The notes under the pieces: model-generated | What the model saw: the letters and a program-made list of their open reading frames with translations, nothing else | What the model was told of the DNA's origin: nothing | The model's database searches: none | Position numbers and translations under genes: made by a program | In this document: one piece after another, positions 1 through 10,209 of the stretch | How the letters are laid out: every line of letters begins with the position of its first letter | How positions within the stretch are numbered: the stretch's first letter is position 1 | Assembly: GCA_001939145.1 (NCBI GenBank) | Contig: LSRX01000282.1 | Coordinates: 646,488 to 710,487, forward strand | Source: Symbiodinium microadriaticum | Lineage: Eukaryota > Sar > Dinophyceae > Suessiales > Symbiodiniaceae | Direction of reading: 5' to 3' | Length of the DNA stretch: 64,000 bases

Positions 1-925
1 TCGAAGCGGGTGGAGGCAAGGACCTCGCTGAGCAGGGGTTGGTCGCCATCAACATTGGCGGTGCCGGGGAGGGAAAGACCAAGGAGACTGGCACCGAAGG
101 CTCTGGCGGCAGAGAAGGCGAGCAAGGCGGACCAACGGGAAGTGAAGGCAGCAATGGTTGCAGACCGCAACGGTCGAGGCACAGCACGGGCCCGGCAGCG
201 AGCGAGGAGGCGAACGAACAGGGAGGCCTCGGGGCTCCAGCGGCCACCAACCTCAAGTGCAAGGACAACAAGTCGGCACCTCTGCGTGCGCATCAACTCA
301 GGGTAGGTGCGTTCCTTAGCCCTGCGTGCCAGGCAAAAAGCGGCGCCCTGGTACTGGCGCTGGTGCTGGCGCGCAGCGCCACTAGCATCGAGAGGGGAGA
401 CCAGGGTGGTATCGACAGCAAGTTGCGCGCCGCCCCAGAGCGGGAGTCCATTTGCGATGACCTCGATGCGGCGATCATCGAGGCGCTCGGGGTGGATGTT
501 GGGGTCGCGCACCAGAACATTGCAGGCAACTGTAGCCCCAGCCTCTCGGCAAACACGGGCAGCAGCACACTCGAGAGGGAGCCCACGAGAGCGCAAGATG
601 CCAGAACGGGGGCAAGCAGCGCGGTGGTCACCGAGAGGGACGACAGGACGGCGGCAGCGACAAGCTGCAGCGTCGAGAGGCAAGGGCAAGCGAAGCCGGC
701 GGAGCAACAAAGCGCGGAAAACAGGAGAGTCCAAGGTGAGCTCGTGGGAAGAAGGCAGGGCGGTGAGGATCCGCGAGGCGAACAGTCCACACTGGGACTC
801 AAGCAGGGCCAGGGAAGGAGGGTCAAGCATTGCGCGGAAGCGGCCGGCGGTGCTATCATCGATAGCACGGGAAGCGGGCCGCTGCCAGCCTCGCACTTGT
901 GTCGCCCCTCCCCGCATCTGGCATG
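1..925 (-). mobile_element. LINE-type retrotransposon, 3' part of the pol ORF (copy A)
   Basis: On the minus strand one frame stays open from about 925 down to the window edge at 3, roughly 300 codons without a stop. In order it reads an LLLRRLRLPLPL block, a Cys/His cluster with GDHRAACPRSG, then RVCREAGATV, NVLVRDPNIHPERLDDRR, GLPLWGGAQLAVDTTLVSP, KERTYPEL, RCRLVVLALEVGGRWS and GTANVDGDQPLLSEVLA. I recognise this order as the post-reverse-transcriptase C-terminal region of LINE-like pol proteins that are abundant in dinoflagellate genomes. The Cys/His cluster may bind nucleic acid. The RT and endonuclease domains are not in the window; the 5' end of the visible part lies near 0.9 kb, where it meets copy B, and the C-terminus runs off the left edge. 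The open frame suggests a fairly young copy. Family recognition is from memory. Confidence 0.72.
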
Positions 926-1318
926 CCACGCAGAGACAGTGGCCGCACCTCTGGGGCAGCTCTGCGTGCCGCTGAATGTGCCAAAGCACGGATACACCCA
1001 GAACTTGCGTGCGGGCGCCGCTGTCGGCTTGTCGTGCTTGGCCTTGAGGTCGGCGCTCGAGTCCCCACCCAGGCTCCTGAGTTTGTCAGACTGTTTTCCC
1101 GAAGCAGGGCCCCTGCACAGCGAGCGGCGTGCACTGCCGCTTTTGTGTTGCGCTGGTTTGCACTCCTCGCCTTTTTAGCCGCGCAGACCTTTGCCGCCAG
1201 CCTCGTTTCCCTCCCCTTGTCCGGCACTGCCAACATTGATGGTGACATGCCGCTCCTCAGCGACGTCCTCGCTGACTCAGCCGAGCAGCCCTCCCTTGCC
1301 AGTCGCATGCCGTAGGCT
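880..1318 (+). mobile_element. LINE-type retrotransposon, 5'-truncated 3' end (copy B)
   Basis: A + strand frame ending in TAG just after 1315 is homologous to the end of copy A at protein level: LALVSPL, then GAALRAA, IHPEL, RCRLVVLGLEVGARV, RWFALLAFLAAQTFAASL and GTANIDGDMPLLSDVLADS. The two copies differ at many bases but keep the same residues, so both derive from a coding sequence. Homology stops near 880, where a TAG interrupts the frame, so this copy is truncated at its 5' end, the usual outcome of incomplete target-primed reverse transcription. It lies in opposite orientation to copy A, with the 5' ends of the two fragments abutting at about 870-925. Confidence 0.68.
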
Positions 1319-4300
1319 GTAGCCTGGACTTTGGGCATGAACACTGGGACCGCGGAGTGGACGGACGTATAAGAGGTGTGGGGCAAAAAATGCCATCATG
1401 TGTAGTGTAGTAGTAGCACGCAAACGATGAAGTCGTGTCATATCTTTAGTGTTATAAATGCCTGTGATAGAACGCCATCAAAACCAGCTTTTCGTGGAGG
1501 GGTCACCTTACCGTGCCCTACGGAAAACATCACTGACCCCGCTCACTCGCCATCTATGAGTTCCTGCTGTATGCTTTAGCTTAATTAGCTTCGTACACTA
1601 CAACGTTTCCTGGGACAGGTGGCCCAGCCGAGCAGCGCCGGCCAAGCTGGCCCGAGTGCTTCTGACGGGGCATGTTGCACCGACACTGCCTGTAGTGCAA
1701 CTATTGTATATGCCACCCCGATGATGCAGCCATTCGCATCGCTGGCTGAGCTCGCCTGAAAACTGGGGCACACCGGCATTCCACGGTCCGGCATTCAGCG
1801 CCGGGTAGGCGGCTCGCTTGCGGTGCTCGACGATGGGCAGGGCAGCTCCGTCATGCGCAGCAGCACAGGTTGGGCCAACTTATTTTTCTTACACCGATTA
1901 TGCGGTCCCAGTGCAGCAACGCCTTGCGGTTGCCGGCAACTGACACGACACGCAGGCGGAGCGTCCTGCGAACCTCTTCATTTATCACGACCCACTATGC
2001 GACACGTCAGCCAGAAGCTCGTGAAAAGCGGGCGGCTCCACTCCCCCACAAATGCGCTCATTGGCGATTGGCGACGGCCGCATTGTCTCCATCCCGGAAG
2101 GTTAAGACGCAAACGGGGCATGGGCTCCGAAGCCGTCATGGCCCCATGCGAGGCAGGCAGATGCAAAGGCAGAGAGCCAATGGAACGAAAATAAGACAAC
2201 AACCCCCAGCAAGCGCTTGTCGATGTTGCGAAGCAGACGATGCATGCAGATCAGGGCATGAATGTTGTGTTTGTATCGATGCAAACTCATGTTTCAACGC
2301 AAGTGCAAACCAATCCCGCATTAATGTGGCGACACGCTTGCCGAGATAGGCAACTCGTTCCCGACATCTTTGCATGCTGGACAAGCAGTGGAGTGGACAC
2401 CAAGGCTCCGAGTAGGCTCACGGTATATCTGCGTGGCTTCCTCCCGCACCACTCTGCATCCGCCTTCCCTCACAAGCATTCCTTGGTCTAGGGAATTCAC
2501 GACGGTGGAAATACACCCTTCTGCCGGGATCGCATCGTCTCGAGGATACTGAGTTAGGTACAACCCATACCAGGACATGCCCACGGCATTCCGCAGCATC
2601 GCCTTCAGCTGCCAGTAGATATGTTCCCGCTGCCGCGGGATCGCGGATATGCACAATTGCCCCAAGCTCGTGGGATCATATGCATTTGCTCATTTTTTCC
2701 ATGTATGCCGCACAAGCTCGAGGTCGCGAGGTTTCGCATGTTGTATAGAGGAACATGATATGGACATGGCAAGCAACGCTTCGGTGCTGAGCTTCGTTGT
2801 TCGTCGCCAAAGCTCGGCCAGCCGCAATGGTTGGGTAGTAGGCATGAAGCAGGATGAAGCAGGTGCAACAAGCGGCTGCTGTGAGTGCTCCGGGCAATGC
2901 CACGCTTGGGTCGGCATGACGCGTACAATTGGTTTTAATTTTCACAGGTAGGTCGCTTCCCGTGTGGCCCGTTTGGGAGGGACAAACGGTCAGATCTGAC
3001 TTGATAGCATTTTTTCTTTGCACAAAATCTTTGAGGTGCGCGCAATGCGACCGTACAGTGTAAACCAGCGTATGGCTCGTAGCGGGTGACATCTAAAATT
3101 TCCGAAGAATCAATGTTCACTGGTATGGAAACCAGAAGCACTGTTAGTTTTTCTTTTGTTAGTTGATGGCATGGCTGTGCTGCCGAAAGGGCCACCCTCG
3201 GCAGGAGCCACAGCTTGGACTCGCTTTTTCGAAACAGACTTCTCAGATTCATCTAAGGTCGATAGAGCTGCGAAGCGTTCCCGTTCCCCGCTATGGCCTT
3301 TCAGGATTTCAGTTGTTCATGGTGCTTCAACTTCCCGGGCATGTTGAAGAGAATTGGCATTGCCACAAGTTGGACCAGGTCCGATCGATACATCATCCCG
3401 CGGCTGTCTCTGCCCCCCCCTCGGGCACCTTTGAAGTGATTTTCATACGACCGCTGGAGTTGCGATCAGTGCTGCTCACCACGCAAAACCGTAGTGGGTG
3501 AGGCAAAACAATGATGCTGATGGGGAGGCTTCGCCCAGGCTACAAAGGGGTTGGGTCAACCGCTGCATAGCTACGTAGTCATGCAGTGGCCCAGGGCACC
3601 GTTGTCACCACGCCCGGAGCCAAGACATGTCAGAGTGCGACGTGTCCATGTTACGATCCCCACCAAGGTGGAAATGTGCCAGTTGCTCCTTATGCAGCTC
3701 TTGCGTCACCGCAGCCCTTCGTAGATGTGACGAAGAAGTTGCTCGCTTCACAAGCGCGATTGTCATGACGATGGTTCAGTTTGTCCGCAATGAGGCTTCC
3801 AGAGAAGATCTCTCCTCGATTTGGTGTTCCACGGGACCACTTGCTTGCTTTTCCTAGTCTTATATGTCCTGTGTTCCATGATGATGGTCGTCACTACACA
3901 GGATGAAAACAACCCAGAAGGTGGAAGGAACAGCGTGCCCAGGCAGCTGCTGCCATTGTTGGTGCACTTGGTCAGGGGTGTTGTGTGCACATTCGAGGTT
4001 GAGTGGAGGCAAGCGAGGTTGGAAGCTTAGCTTTCGCATCCAGGGGGCACGTGTCAGAAATTGTCAGAAAGAGGCATTGCTTCCCTGGTGCGTGGAAGGC
4101 GGTTCATGCTTGACAGCACGATCTTCTAGCACTGGCAAGCTGAACAGTGCTGGCATCCCAGGACCTGAGCATGCCTTCCTTCAGTCCTTTACTGCTACCT
4201 GCCCAGGCTCTTCGAGAGTCATCATGTGGTTCCGCAACTTGCCTCCGAAGAGACTTCTCGTCAATCCTGTCAGATTTGCTTCTGCAATCTAAGGCGAGGA

Positions 4301-5984
4301 GCAAAATACGAGAACGCAGGCCGAACCCTTTATTGAGCAACAGTCCTCCAGCCCGTCACTCGGATACAACTCGATGCGACATGTGTGAAGCAGAAATTGT
4401 CCATGTCGGCCTGAGGCTCGCTCAGCTGCTGCCGCGCGGATGCCACAGTTTCGGGAGTGAACTTGGGGTCGCAGTGAATGCATTCTGGCTAACGCTTCCT
4501 GTGGCCTTCGACCAAGGCCCCAGGCCGGTTCACCAAGCAGGGCAAATCAAAGTGGCTTGATTGCGTTTGTTTTGTTGTTGTTGCCTTGTTCTGGATGGGC
4601 TTTTCCGAAGAAGCATGTGCCGAGGTAGTCGTTTGAGTTGCGACAGCTCGTCGAGCTCTAGCCTTCACAGTGGTCCTGCCCTCGCGAGGAGTCTGCTCGA
4701 TTCGTGGTGCAATTGACAAGTTGTTCCAGCCAAGGTCCGTCACTTGTCGGTGAGAACGTGTCGAGCGCAACAAGATCTACTAGATCTGTCGCCGTGACGA
4801 CGGAAGCTTATTTGCTGCAGAGGGGCTGTCCAGCACCATGCGAGTCAAATTCAGTACCCGAGTGGCTGCACAGTTTCACAGTTTCAGGATGAGAGCTTCT
4901 TTCCTGAAACCGGAGCCTAAGGCCGAAACACTCCAAAAACGAGGTGTTGGAAAGGGTACGGAAGCCTCCCGACCCTGCATATTGTCAGCGCGACTTGAAG
5001 AACCCCAAACTCATACGAGATTTCGACCCTTTCCTTCCCCGTGCCTTTTACAATGCTTTTCATCGCCCGTTGCACCGTACTATTTTTTGCGCTGTGATGC
5101 TCCCTCCTTTGGGATCCTGCCCTTACCCTGTCTGCACTGCCCTTGCTTCCGCGTGCTTTGGATTCTTGCTGTGGGAATGCCTTTGCTATGCCTTGACCCG
5201 TTGTGATGGGTGTCTGGATGTATGACTGATGTATGAGAATGCGCAGTCGTGCCAGCACCATCGCCAAAAGTTGAAAGGGGAACCCGATGAATCCAGACAA
5301 AAGCCTCGTTTTTGATTTGCGATGGGTGGTTTTGCCATGTTTTGCCCATAGCTGGCCCAGACCTTGTGCCAGTACAACATCCCTCATCGTGTTCGGCGCC
5401 CAGATGTGTCATGAGCGAACCCTTTGCATTTGACTTTTTGGGCAGCTGCTACCGTACTGGGCTGCGTGTTGGCTGTGGCTGGTGACGTTTGGTGGGACAG
5501 GCCATATGCCGGTCACCGGCCGATACCGGCTGGAAGCAGTGCGAACATCTTAGCTGTCGCAACCATGCCCTCAGACAATTCGTGCATCTTTGCGCGCGGT
5601 CTTAGAGGCCATGGCTGCTCACAGCGTGGGGGCTGCAGGCCATATTGCTCTGCTTTCTTGCTTGCATGGTTTGAAGTAGTCATGCTGCACGTTGCTTCAA
5701 GCTTCTCCCTATCATTTCATGTGAGACCGGCTCTTGCAGCAAGGCAGTCTGTGTGTGAGATTCCATCGCATACCACGTCATGTCTTTAATGTACTGCTTA
5801 GTATCAGCTCGTGGCAGTCACCCGGGAGCTTCAAGTAAGAGTGCGAGTAGTGCAGCCGAGCGGAACCTTCGAATCATGTCTCCGCCGAGGTTGCCGGATG
5901 CTGTCCAGGCATGAGCACGATCAAACAACTAGCCTGTGAATATCGATGATGCTGTGATGGTGCAGAATCGCGAGATGTGCTGAG
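1319..5984. other. Intergenic or intronic DNA without supported genes
   Basis: Several open frames of 60-160 codons occur on both strands, for example 1870-2349 (+) and 4917-5387 (-). They overlap each other and lack splice-site support, recognisable motifs or protein-like composition. I could not defend any exon here. Confidence 0.4.
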
Positions 5985-6113
5985 CACAAAGGCTGTGGGC
6001 AAGTCGCTGGGGCGCAGCTGGGCCGATGTCCAGCCTTTCCTCAAGATCTTGGAGGAAAACTGGTACGACTCCATGGAGAGCTTAAGGCACTTGAAACTGC
6101 CTCAACCATGGAG
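5985..6113 (+). CDS. Putative internal exon, unidentified protein
   Basis: After an AG at 5983-5984 the + frame reads SLGRSWADVQPFLKILEENW, then YDSMESLRHLKLPQPW, which looks like two amphipathic helices of a small helical domain. I cannot name the domain. The 3' end is uncertain because the frame stays open to 6282 but becomes less protein-like after about 6113. The exon lies upstream of, and on the same strand as, the Gly-Lys-rich exons and the KH gene, so it may be part of that gene; no joining donor could be fixed. Confidence 0.4.
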
Positions 6114-6520
6114 GATTGGCCATGTCAGTGTCCTTCCAGCTGGACCCTTCGATTTCTACGTTCCCATTTGGACCATTCTCAACCCTTTAATCACAGGAGG
6201 GCTCAAGGCGAAGGAAGAGACAACGTCAGCAGGACAGTGTAACAGGACAAAAATGCCTGCTCTCGAAGCCTTTCGGCAATGAACTTGGGCATGAATGGCT
6301 CACTCTAAGAATGCTGCACTCAGGGGGCTCTGTGTTGGATGTCTGCGTGGGTTTTCCACATCCGCGCCGGTGCTGCTCGCTCAATTTTGCCAGGTCCGTG
6401 GGGGTATCTGACCTACAAGCCCTGGGGCTGCCGCAGAGGTTTGCCAAGGATGCAAGAAATGCTCAGCAACAAACGGTGAAAGTAGAGAGAGGAGGGCGGA
6501 GGGCCCCGGGGTCTTCACAG

Positions 6521-6632
6521 GAGCTCCTGCAGCTTTCAGAGACCGATTCGGTGCCGCACGAGAAGGGCAAGGGTGGCAAGGGCGGCAAGGGCAAGAGAGA
6601 ACATGGAGATCGCGATGAGAGCTTTGGCTTCG
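6521..6632 (+). CDS. Putative Gly-Lys-rich exon
   Basis: Preceded by the acceptor-like gtcttcacag. The + frame reads ELLQLSETDSVPHE followed by KGKGGKGGKGKREHGDRDES, a low-complexity basic linker of the kind found in RNA-binding proteins. The donor is not resolved. The same Gly-Lys theme returns at 6931-7055 and in the exon at 9715-9897, which suggests one gene, but this is inference. Confidence 0.35.
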
Positions 6633-6930
6633 CATTTTGTCTTGCAGAGGCACTGTCCTGGAGTTCCGGTGGCGTTGCAAACCTGACGTTTTCACTTAAT
6701 ATGTTGTGCCCATGAAACTTTGCACACTGGAAGAGCTGCCGATGTCGACATTCAATCGCTCGCAAGGAGTGGCAAAGGCAAGCACTTCGCAGCAGTGGGT
6801 TACGATGCACAAGGCTGCGCCATGCCATGCCGTGCCATTTTGGATCGTTCCTTTCTGCCCCCCTGCTGATTTTGAAACACAGATGGATATATACATCAGA
6901 GAACCGTTTCTTCAAGCTATGCTTGGTCAG

Positions 6931-7055
6931 GTGGCCCGAAGGGCAAGAGAGACAGCTCTTCGGACAAAGGCAAGGGCAAGGGCAAAGACGCCAACGACAG
7001 CAAGGGCGCGAAAGGCAATAAAGGCACCAAAGGCAAGAGCAAGGAGCCTGGTTGA
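6931..7055 (+). CDS. Putative Gly-Lys-rich exon
   Basis: After the acceptor ttggtcag at 6930 the frame reads GPKGKRDSSSDKGKGKGKDA, then NDSKGAKGNKGTKGKSKEPG and a TGA at 7053-7055. It is a disordered, strongly basic segment. The TGA may be a true stop or may lie just inside an intron, since the KH exons follow on the same strand after an intron-like stretch holding a large microsatellite. Confidence 0.4.
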
Positions 7056-7491
7056 AAGGGAAGTGCATTAAGCGTCCTGCGCTCCTGCTACCGTGACACC
7101 AGCAGAGTATTTCGTTTAGGCCAGTTCATTGGGAAGAGCCTACGGCCATAGCGCATCTCATGAGGGTGACATTGTGACAACCGTCTCGAGAATCGCGTCT
7201 ATTAAGATCGTGGTCTTCCCGAGCAACGTAGTTCACGGAGTATCCGTCTCGAGCATCGACCAAGTTAAGGGGCGATGCGCTGGACGTTGTGGCAGCTGTC
7301 TCGACGTGAGGCCCTCCTCCCCCTCCTCTTGTCTGATCTCACCCCCGGATGCAGGACCCAAGTAACAACCCGTGGCACCTGAAGGCGGTTTTCAACCGCC
7401 AGCAACCTCTCCATACACTGCACCAGAATGCACCAGTCAAGTCGTCGAAAGTAAGGCGCAGTGATGCGGGACCTACATAGCATGCACACAA

Positions 7492-7623
7492 AAACAAACA
7501 CACACACACACACACACCCACACCCACACCCACACCCACACGCACCCGCACGCGCACGCGCACGCGCACACGCACACGCACACGCACACGCACACGCACA
7601 CGCACACATACATACATACATAC

Positions 7624-7654
<31 letters not shown>

Positions 7655-7664
7655 TATTTATACA

Positions 7665-7700
<36 letters not shown>

Positions 7701-7715
7701 TATATATACACACAC
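7492..7715. repeat. Compound microsatellite, (CA)n to (TA)n
   Basis: Consecutive blocks of CA, CACC-type, CGCACG, CACACG, TACA and TA repeats cover about 220 bp. All six frames are open over parts of it, but these are low-complexity artefacts. It lies in what appears to be an intron just upstream of the first KH exon. Confidence 0.9.
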
Positions 7716-7757
7716 TCCAGTGTTTCTAAGTAAACTTCGATCCTTCCTCGCAAGCAG

Positions 7758-9114
7758 CGAGATTTTGTCTTGGGTGCTTTCGACGAGGACCCTCCGCAGG
7801 ACCAGCAAAGCGACGAGAACGTGCAAGTGCACAAGATCACCTTGGAAGCGGAACAACTGGACCCGCGGTTTCCATTAGTTGCAAAGCTCATAGGCAAAGG
7901 CAGGCGGTCAAAAACAAAGACGTGAACATACTAGTAGTGCCTTGAGAGATGCTTGTGCAGCTGGAAGGTGGCCGCAATGTGAAGCACATCAGCAGCACCA
8001 CAGGCGCCGCCGTGTGGCTGCGTGGCCGCGGATCAGGGTCCAAGGGCGAGAATGCTGGCGAGGATGCGGACGAGCCGCTTCACATTGCAATAAGATCCGA
8101 TGACAAGGACAAACTGCTGTGTTGAGCTGCTCGTGGTGGTACAGTAGAAGTAGCATCATGCGAGATGATACGCAGCATTGGACGTGATAGCATACCACGT
8201 CTGCATGGTGTGTGAAATCGGCGCCGTGTTTTGTATTGCCGACATGATTGCCACACCCAAGCATCCGCCGAAATCAGATTTCCAAAGGAGTGGGTTCCTG
8301 TTGGCACAACATAAAGCTGTCAGCCAGTTCCTCGCAGTGACCTGATTTACGAGAAAACACAAGCTGACTGTCGCGAAAGGAGGAGATCTAAGTTTGAGTT
8401 CTCGTGGCACCCTGGGACCTGGAACAGGAATCCAAGCTTCCAGGCCGCAGCAGCGGCAGCAGCGGCAACAACAACCACCACTGCAGCAGCAGCAGCAGCA
8501 GACGAGCAATTTGCTCTTCCTTCCACCGCCACGAGAAAGACGACTACAACTCGTATTGCTATTGTTCTCTGCAAAGCCGCAGACCAGGAAGGAAGAGCGA
8601 TGCGCTATTTGAGTGAGACAGCTACCAGATTGCGCACTTTCGTGCGAAGCGAGGCCCGCGAATCTTTCTGTCGGAGGTTGGCCCTGCAGAGAACTTCTCA
8701 GGACAATCGGCTTGCACAATGCAAGCGCAACGTAGCATGAACCAGCAAAACGTTTCATTTAGCAAGATGCGAAACGAGTCGTCGCAGATGCTTGAGCAAC
8801 TTTGATATCTGTTTCTCCGCTCGCCACAGCAGTCTTGACGAGTGTGCCCGGAACCAACGCAAACGCACCATCCCAATCACAGCGCACGTCATTCGTTGTT
8901 TGCGGCTAGCCGAAAACAGGGCAATGCTTTGCAGTGGATGTGCTTGAGTTGGCGAGTGCTTGCATCGACCTTTCGTAGACTTGCGCAGGAAGCCATCGAT
9001 GAAGCTGTTAGCATAACACATGACCTCATCGACACAGTCATGGAGGAGTACAACCAATGGTTAGAAAGCCCAGAGGCCGCGCAACCACAAGCGACCGAAG
9101 GCTCGAGCTACTGA
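7758..9114 (+). CDS. KH-domain RNA-binding protein (partial gene)
   Basis: Three exons agree in phase: 7758-7899, 7968-8118 and 8979-9114. Exon 1 reads DFVLGAFDEDPPQDQQSDEN and ends in DPRFPLVAKLIGKG. Exon 2 continues GRNVKHISSTTGAAVWLRGR and ends EPLHIAIRSDDKDKLL. Exon 3 gives LAQEAIDEAVSITHDLIDTV, then MEEYNQWLES, and a TGA. Together they form a type-I KH domain with the GXXG loop (GKGG), beta strands and C-terminal helix. KH domains bind single-stranded RNA; this one resembles the splicing-factor and STAR-like class, but the RNA target is not visible. Intron 1 (7900-7967) is GC-AG, 68 nt, and splits the GXXG loop. Intron 2 (8119-8978) is GT-AG. The TGA at 9112 may be read or skipped, because a Gly-Lys-rich terminal exon follows at 9715. 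The 5' end is not fixed. Confidence 0.75.
8447..8503. repeat. CAG/CAA trinucleotide tract
   Basis: Imperfect (CAG)n with CAA interruptions lies inside the second KH intron. It would encode polyglutamine in one frame, but the surrounding frame is not part of the spliced model. Confidence 0.75.
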
Positions 9115-9714
9115 TCTGCATTCTCGAGTACCGATTAGTGTTGCATAGCGATACTAAACTGACGGAGTTGACATTTCCAAAGTATCTGTGCCACGAATGC
9201 ATCCAGCATCTGTCCCGCCACATGTTGGCAGTTGCTCCGTCGTAGGAGTGCGCTCTGATATTGAACACTGACTCTGTTCGTGAAGCAGGCTACGCAATAG
9301 TTTGCCTGTAGCAGTGCTCTTGACCGCGCTTCCAAAACTTGCTTTGCTGCAAAGAAGCGTTTTAGGTTGTGATCCAATCAGACACGCATGTTCAGAGCAT
9401 CCCGGCTTGGACAGCAGCTTCGGATAAGACTCCTGTGCGTCTGAAGAGAAAAGTGAAGGAATTGCCATGAACATCCGACAGTGGGTCATGGATCCGCCAG
9501 GGATCCGGCTTCGGAGGAGAGACTCCATTCGGCTTCCAACACGACTGAGCCGACTCTCGCTGGGAAGCCTTCTTTTCTTCCCGACAACTAAACAGACTTA
9601 ATCGCAGAGCGCAGAAGCACGGCCACACGCGACAAAGGCATCTAACGAATAAAGCACCTAGTCCGGGTTTGTCGTGGAACCCTTCCCGATTCCCAACCTT
9701 GGATTTCTTGCAAG

Positions 9715-9897
9715 ATTGTGGCAAACCGAGGCTATCAATGGCAACAGAAGTGGCAGCAAAGAGACTGGCCTGATCAGAGCAAGGGCAAGGGCAAGAGCAA
9801 GGGCAAGGGCAAGGGCAAGGGCAAAAAAGGCAGCCGTGAATGGGGCGATTGGGATTGGTCAAGTCCTGCCGCGAAGCGAGCAAGATATTCGTACTAG
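9715..9897 (+). CDS. Terminal exon with Gly-Lys tail, probably of the KH gene
   Basis: After an acceptor-like ttcttgcaag at 9714 the frame reads ANRGYQWQQKWQQRDWPDQ, a long alternating Gly-Lys run, then GSREWGDWDWSSPAAKRARY, S, Y and TAG (9895-9897). The Trp/Gln-rich then Gly-Lys-rich composition and the KRAR basic cluster are typical of RNA-binding protein tails. The exon lies 600 bp past the last KH exon on the same strand and most likely encodes that protein's C-terminus. The splice that would bypass the TGA at 9112 is not identified. Confidence 0.55.
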   Translation: MVANRGYQWQQKWQQRDWPDQSKGKGKSKGKGKGKGKKGSREWGDWDWSSPAAKRARYSY

Positions 9898-10051
9898 CTT
9901 GCATAGGTCTGGAGACACAAGTAATCCGAGATGCTTGGCTTCCAAAGCTGTCTTCTAAGAAAGGGTAGGCAGAGTGTAGATTTTTGTAGATGGCAATAGA
10001 CAGCAACCGCCGAGACATCCTGAGTTACAGTCTTTCAACCTGCCAATGCAG

Positions 10052-10209
10052 CAGCGTGGAATGGCCTTCGCGCAGAAGGCGTGGTGGAAACTGCCAAGCG
10101 AGCAGAGCCGTTACCATCCCGGCAGCATGTCCCGGAGTTTGTGCTCCGCTGGATGACTGCAGAAGGAATGTCGCCTTGTTGTCCAGGCGCTCAACACCTG
10201 AGCGAGTGA
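10052..10209 (+). CDS. Putative exon, unidentified protein
   Basis: After the acceptor ccaatgcag the + frame reads AWNGLRAEGVVETAKRAEPL, then PSRQHVPEFVLRWMTAEG, and ends in TGA at 10207-10209. The charged, helical composition looks protein-like. There is no recognisable domain. The true 3' end may be a donor before the stop. Confidence 0.3.

Noticed and set aside
39..1178. 379-codon + strand frame at the left edge
   Set aside because: It is the antisense shadow of the LINE copy A frame; the conserved residues are on the minus strand.
1870..2349. 159-codon + strand frame
   Set aside because: It has a random-like composition, overlaps open minus frames, and has no splice or motif support.
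7265..7897. Overlapping frames with Cys/Val/Tyr or His/Thr repeats
   Set aside because: They are microsatellite translations, open on both strands.
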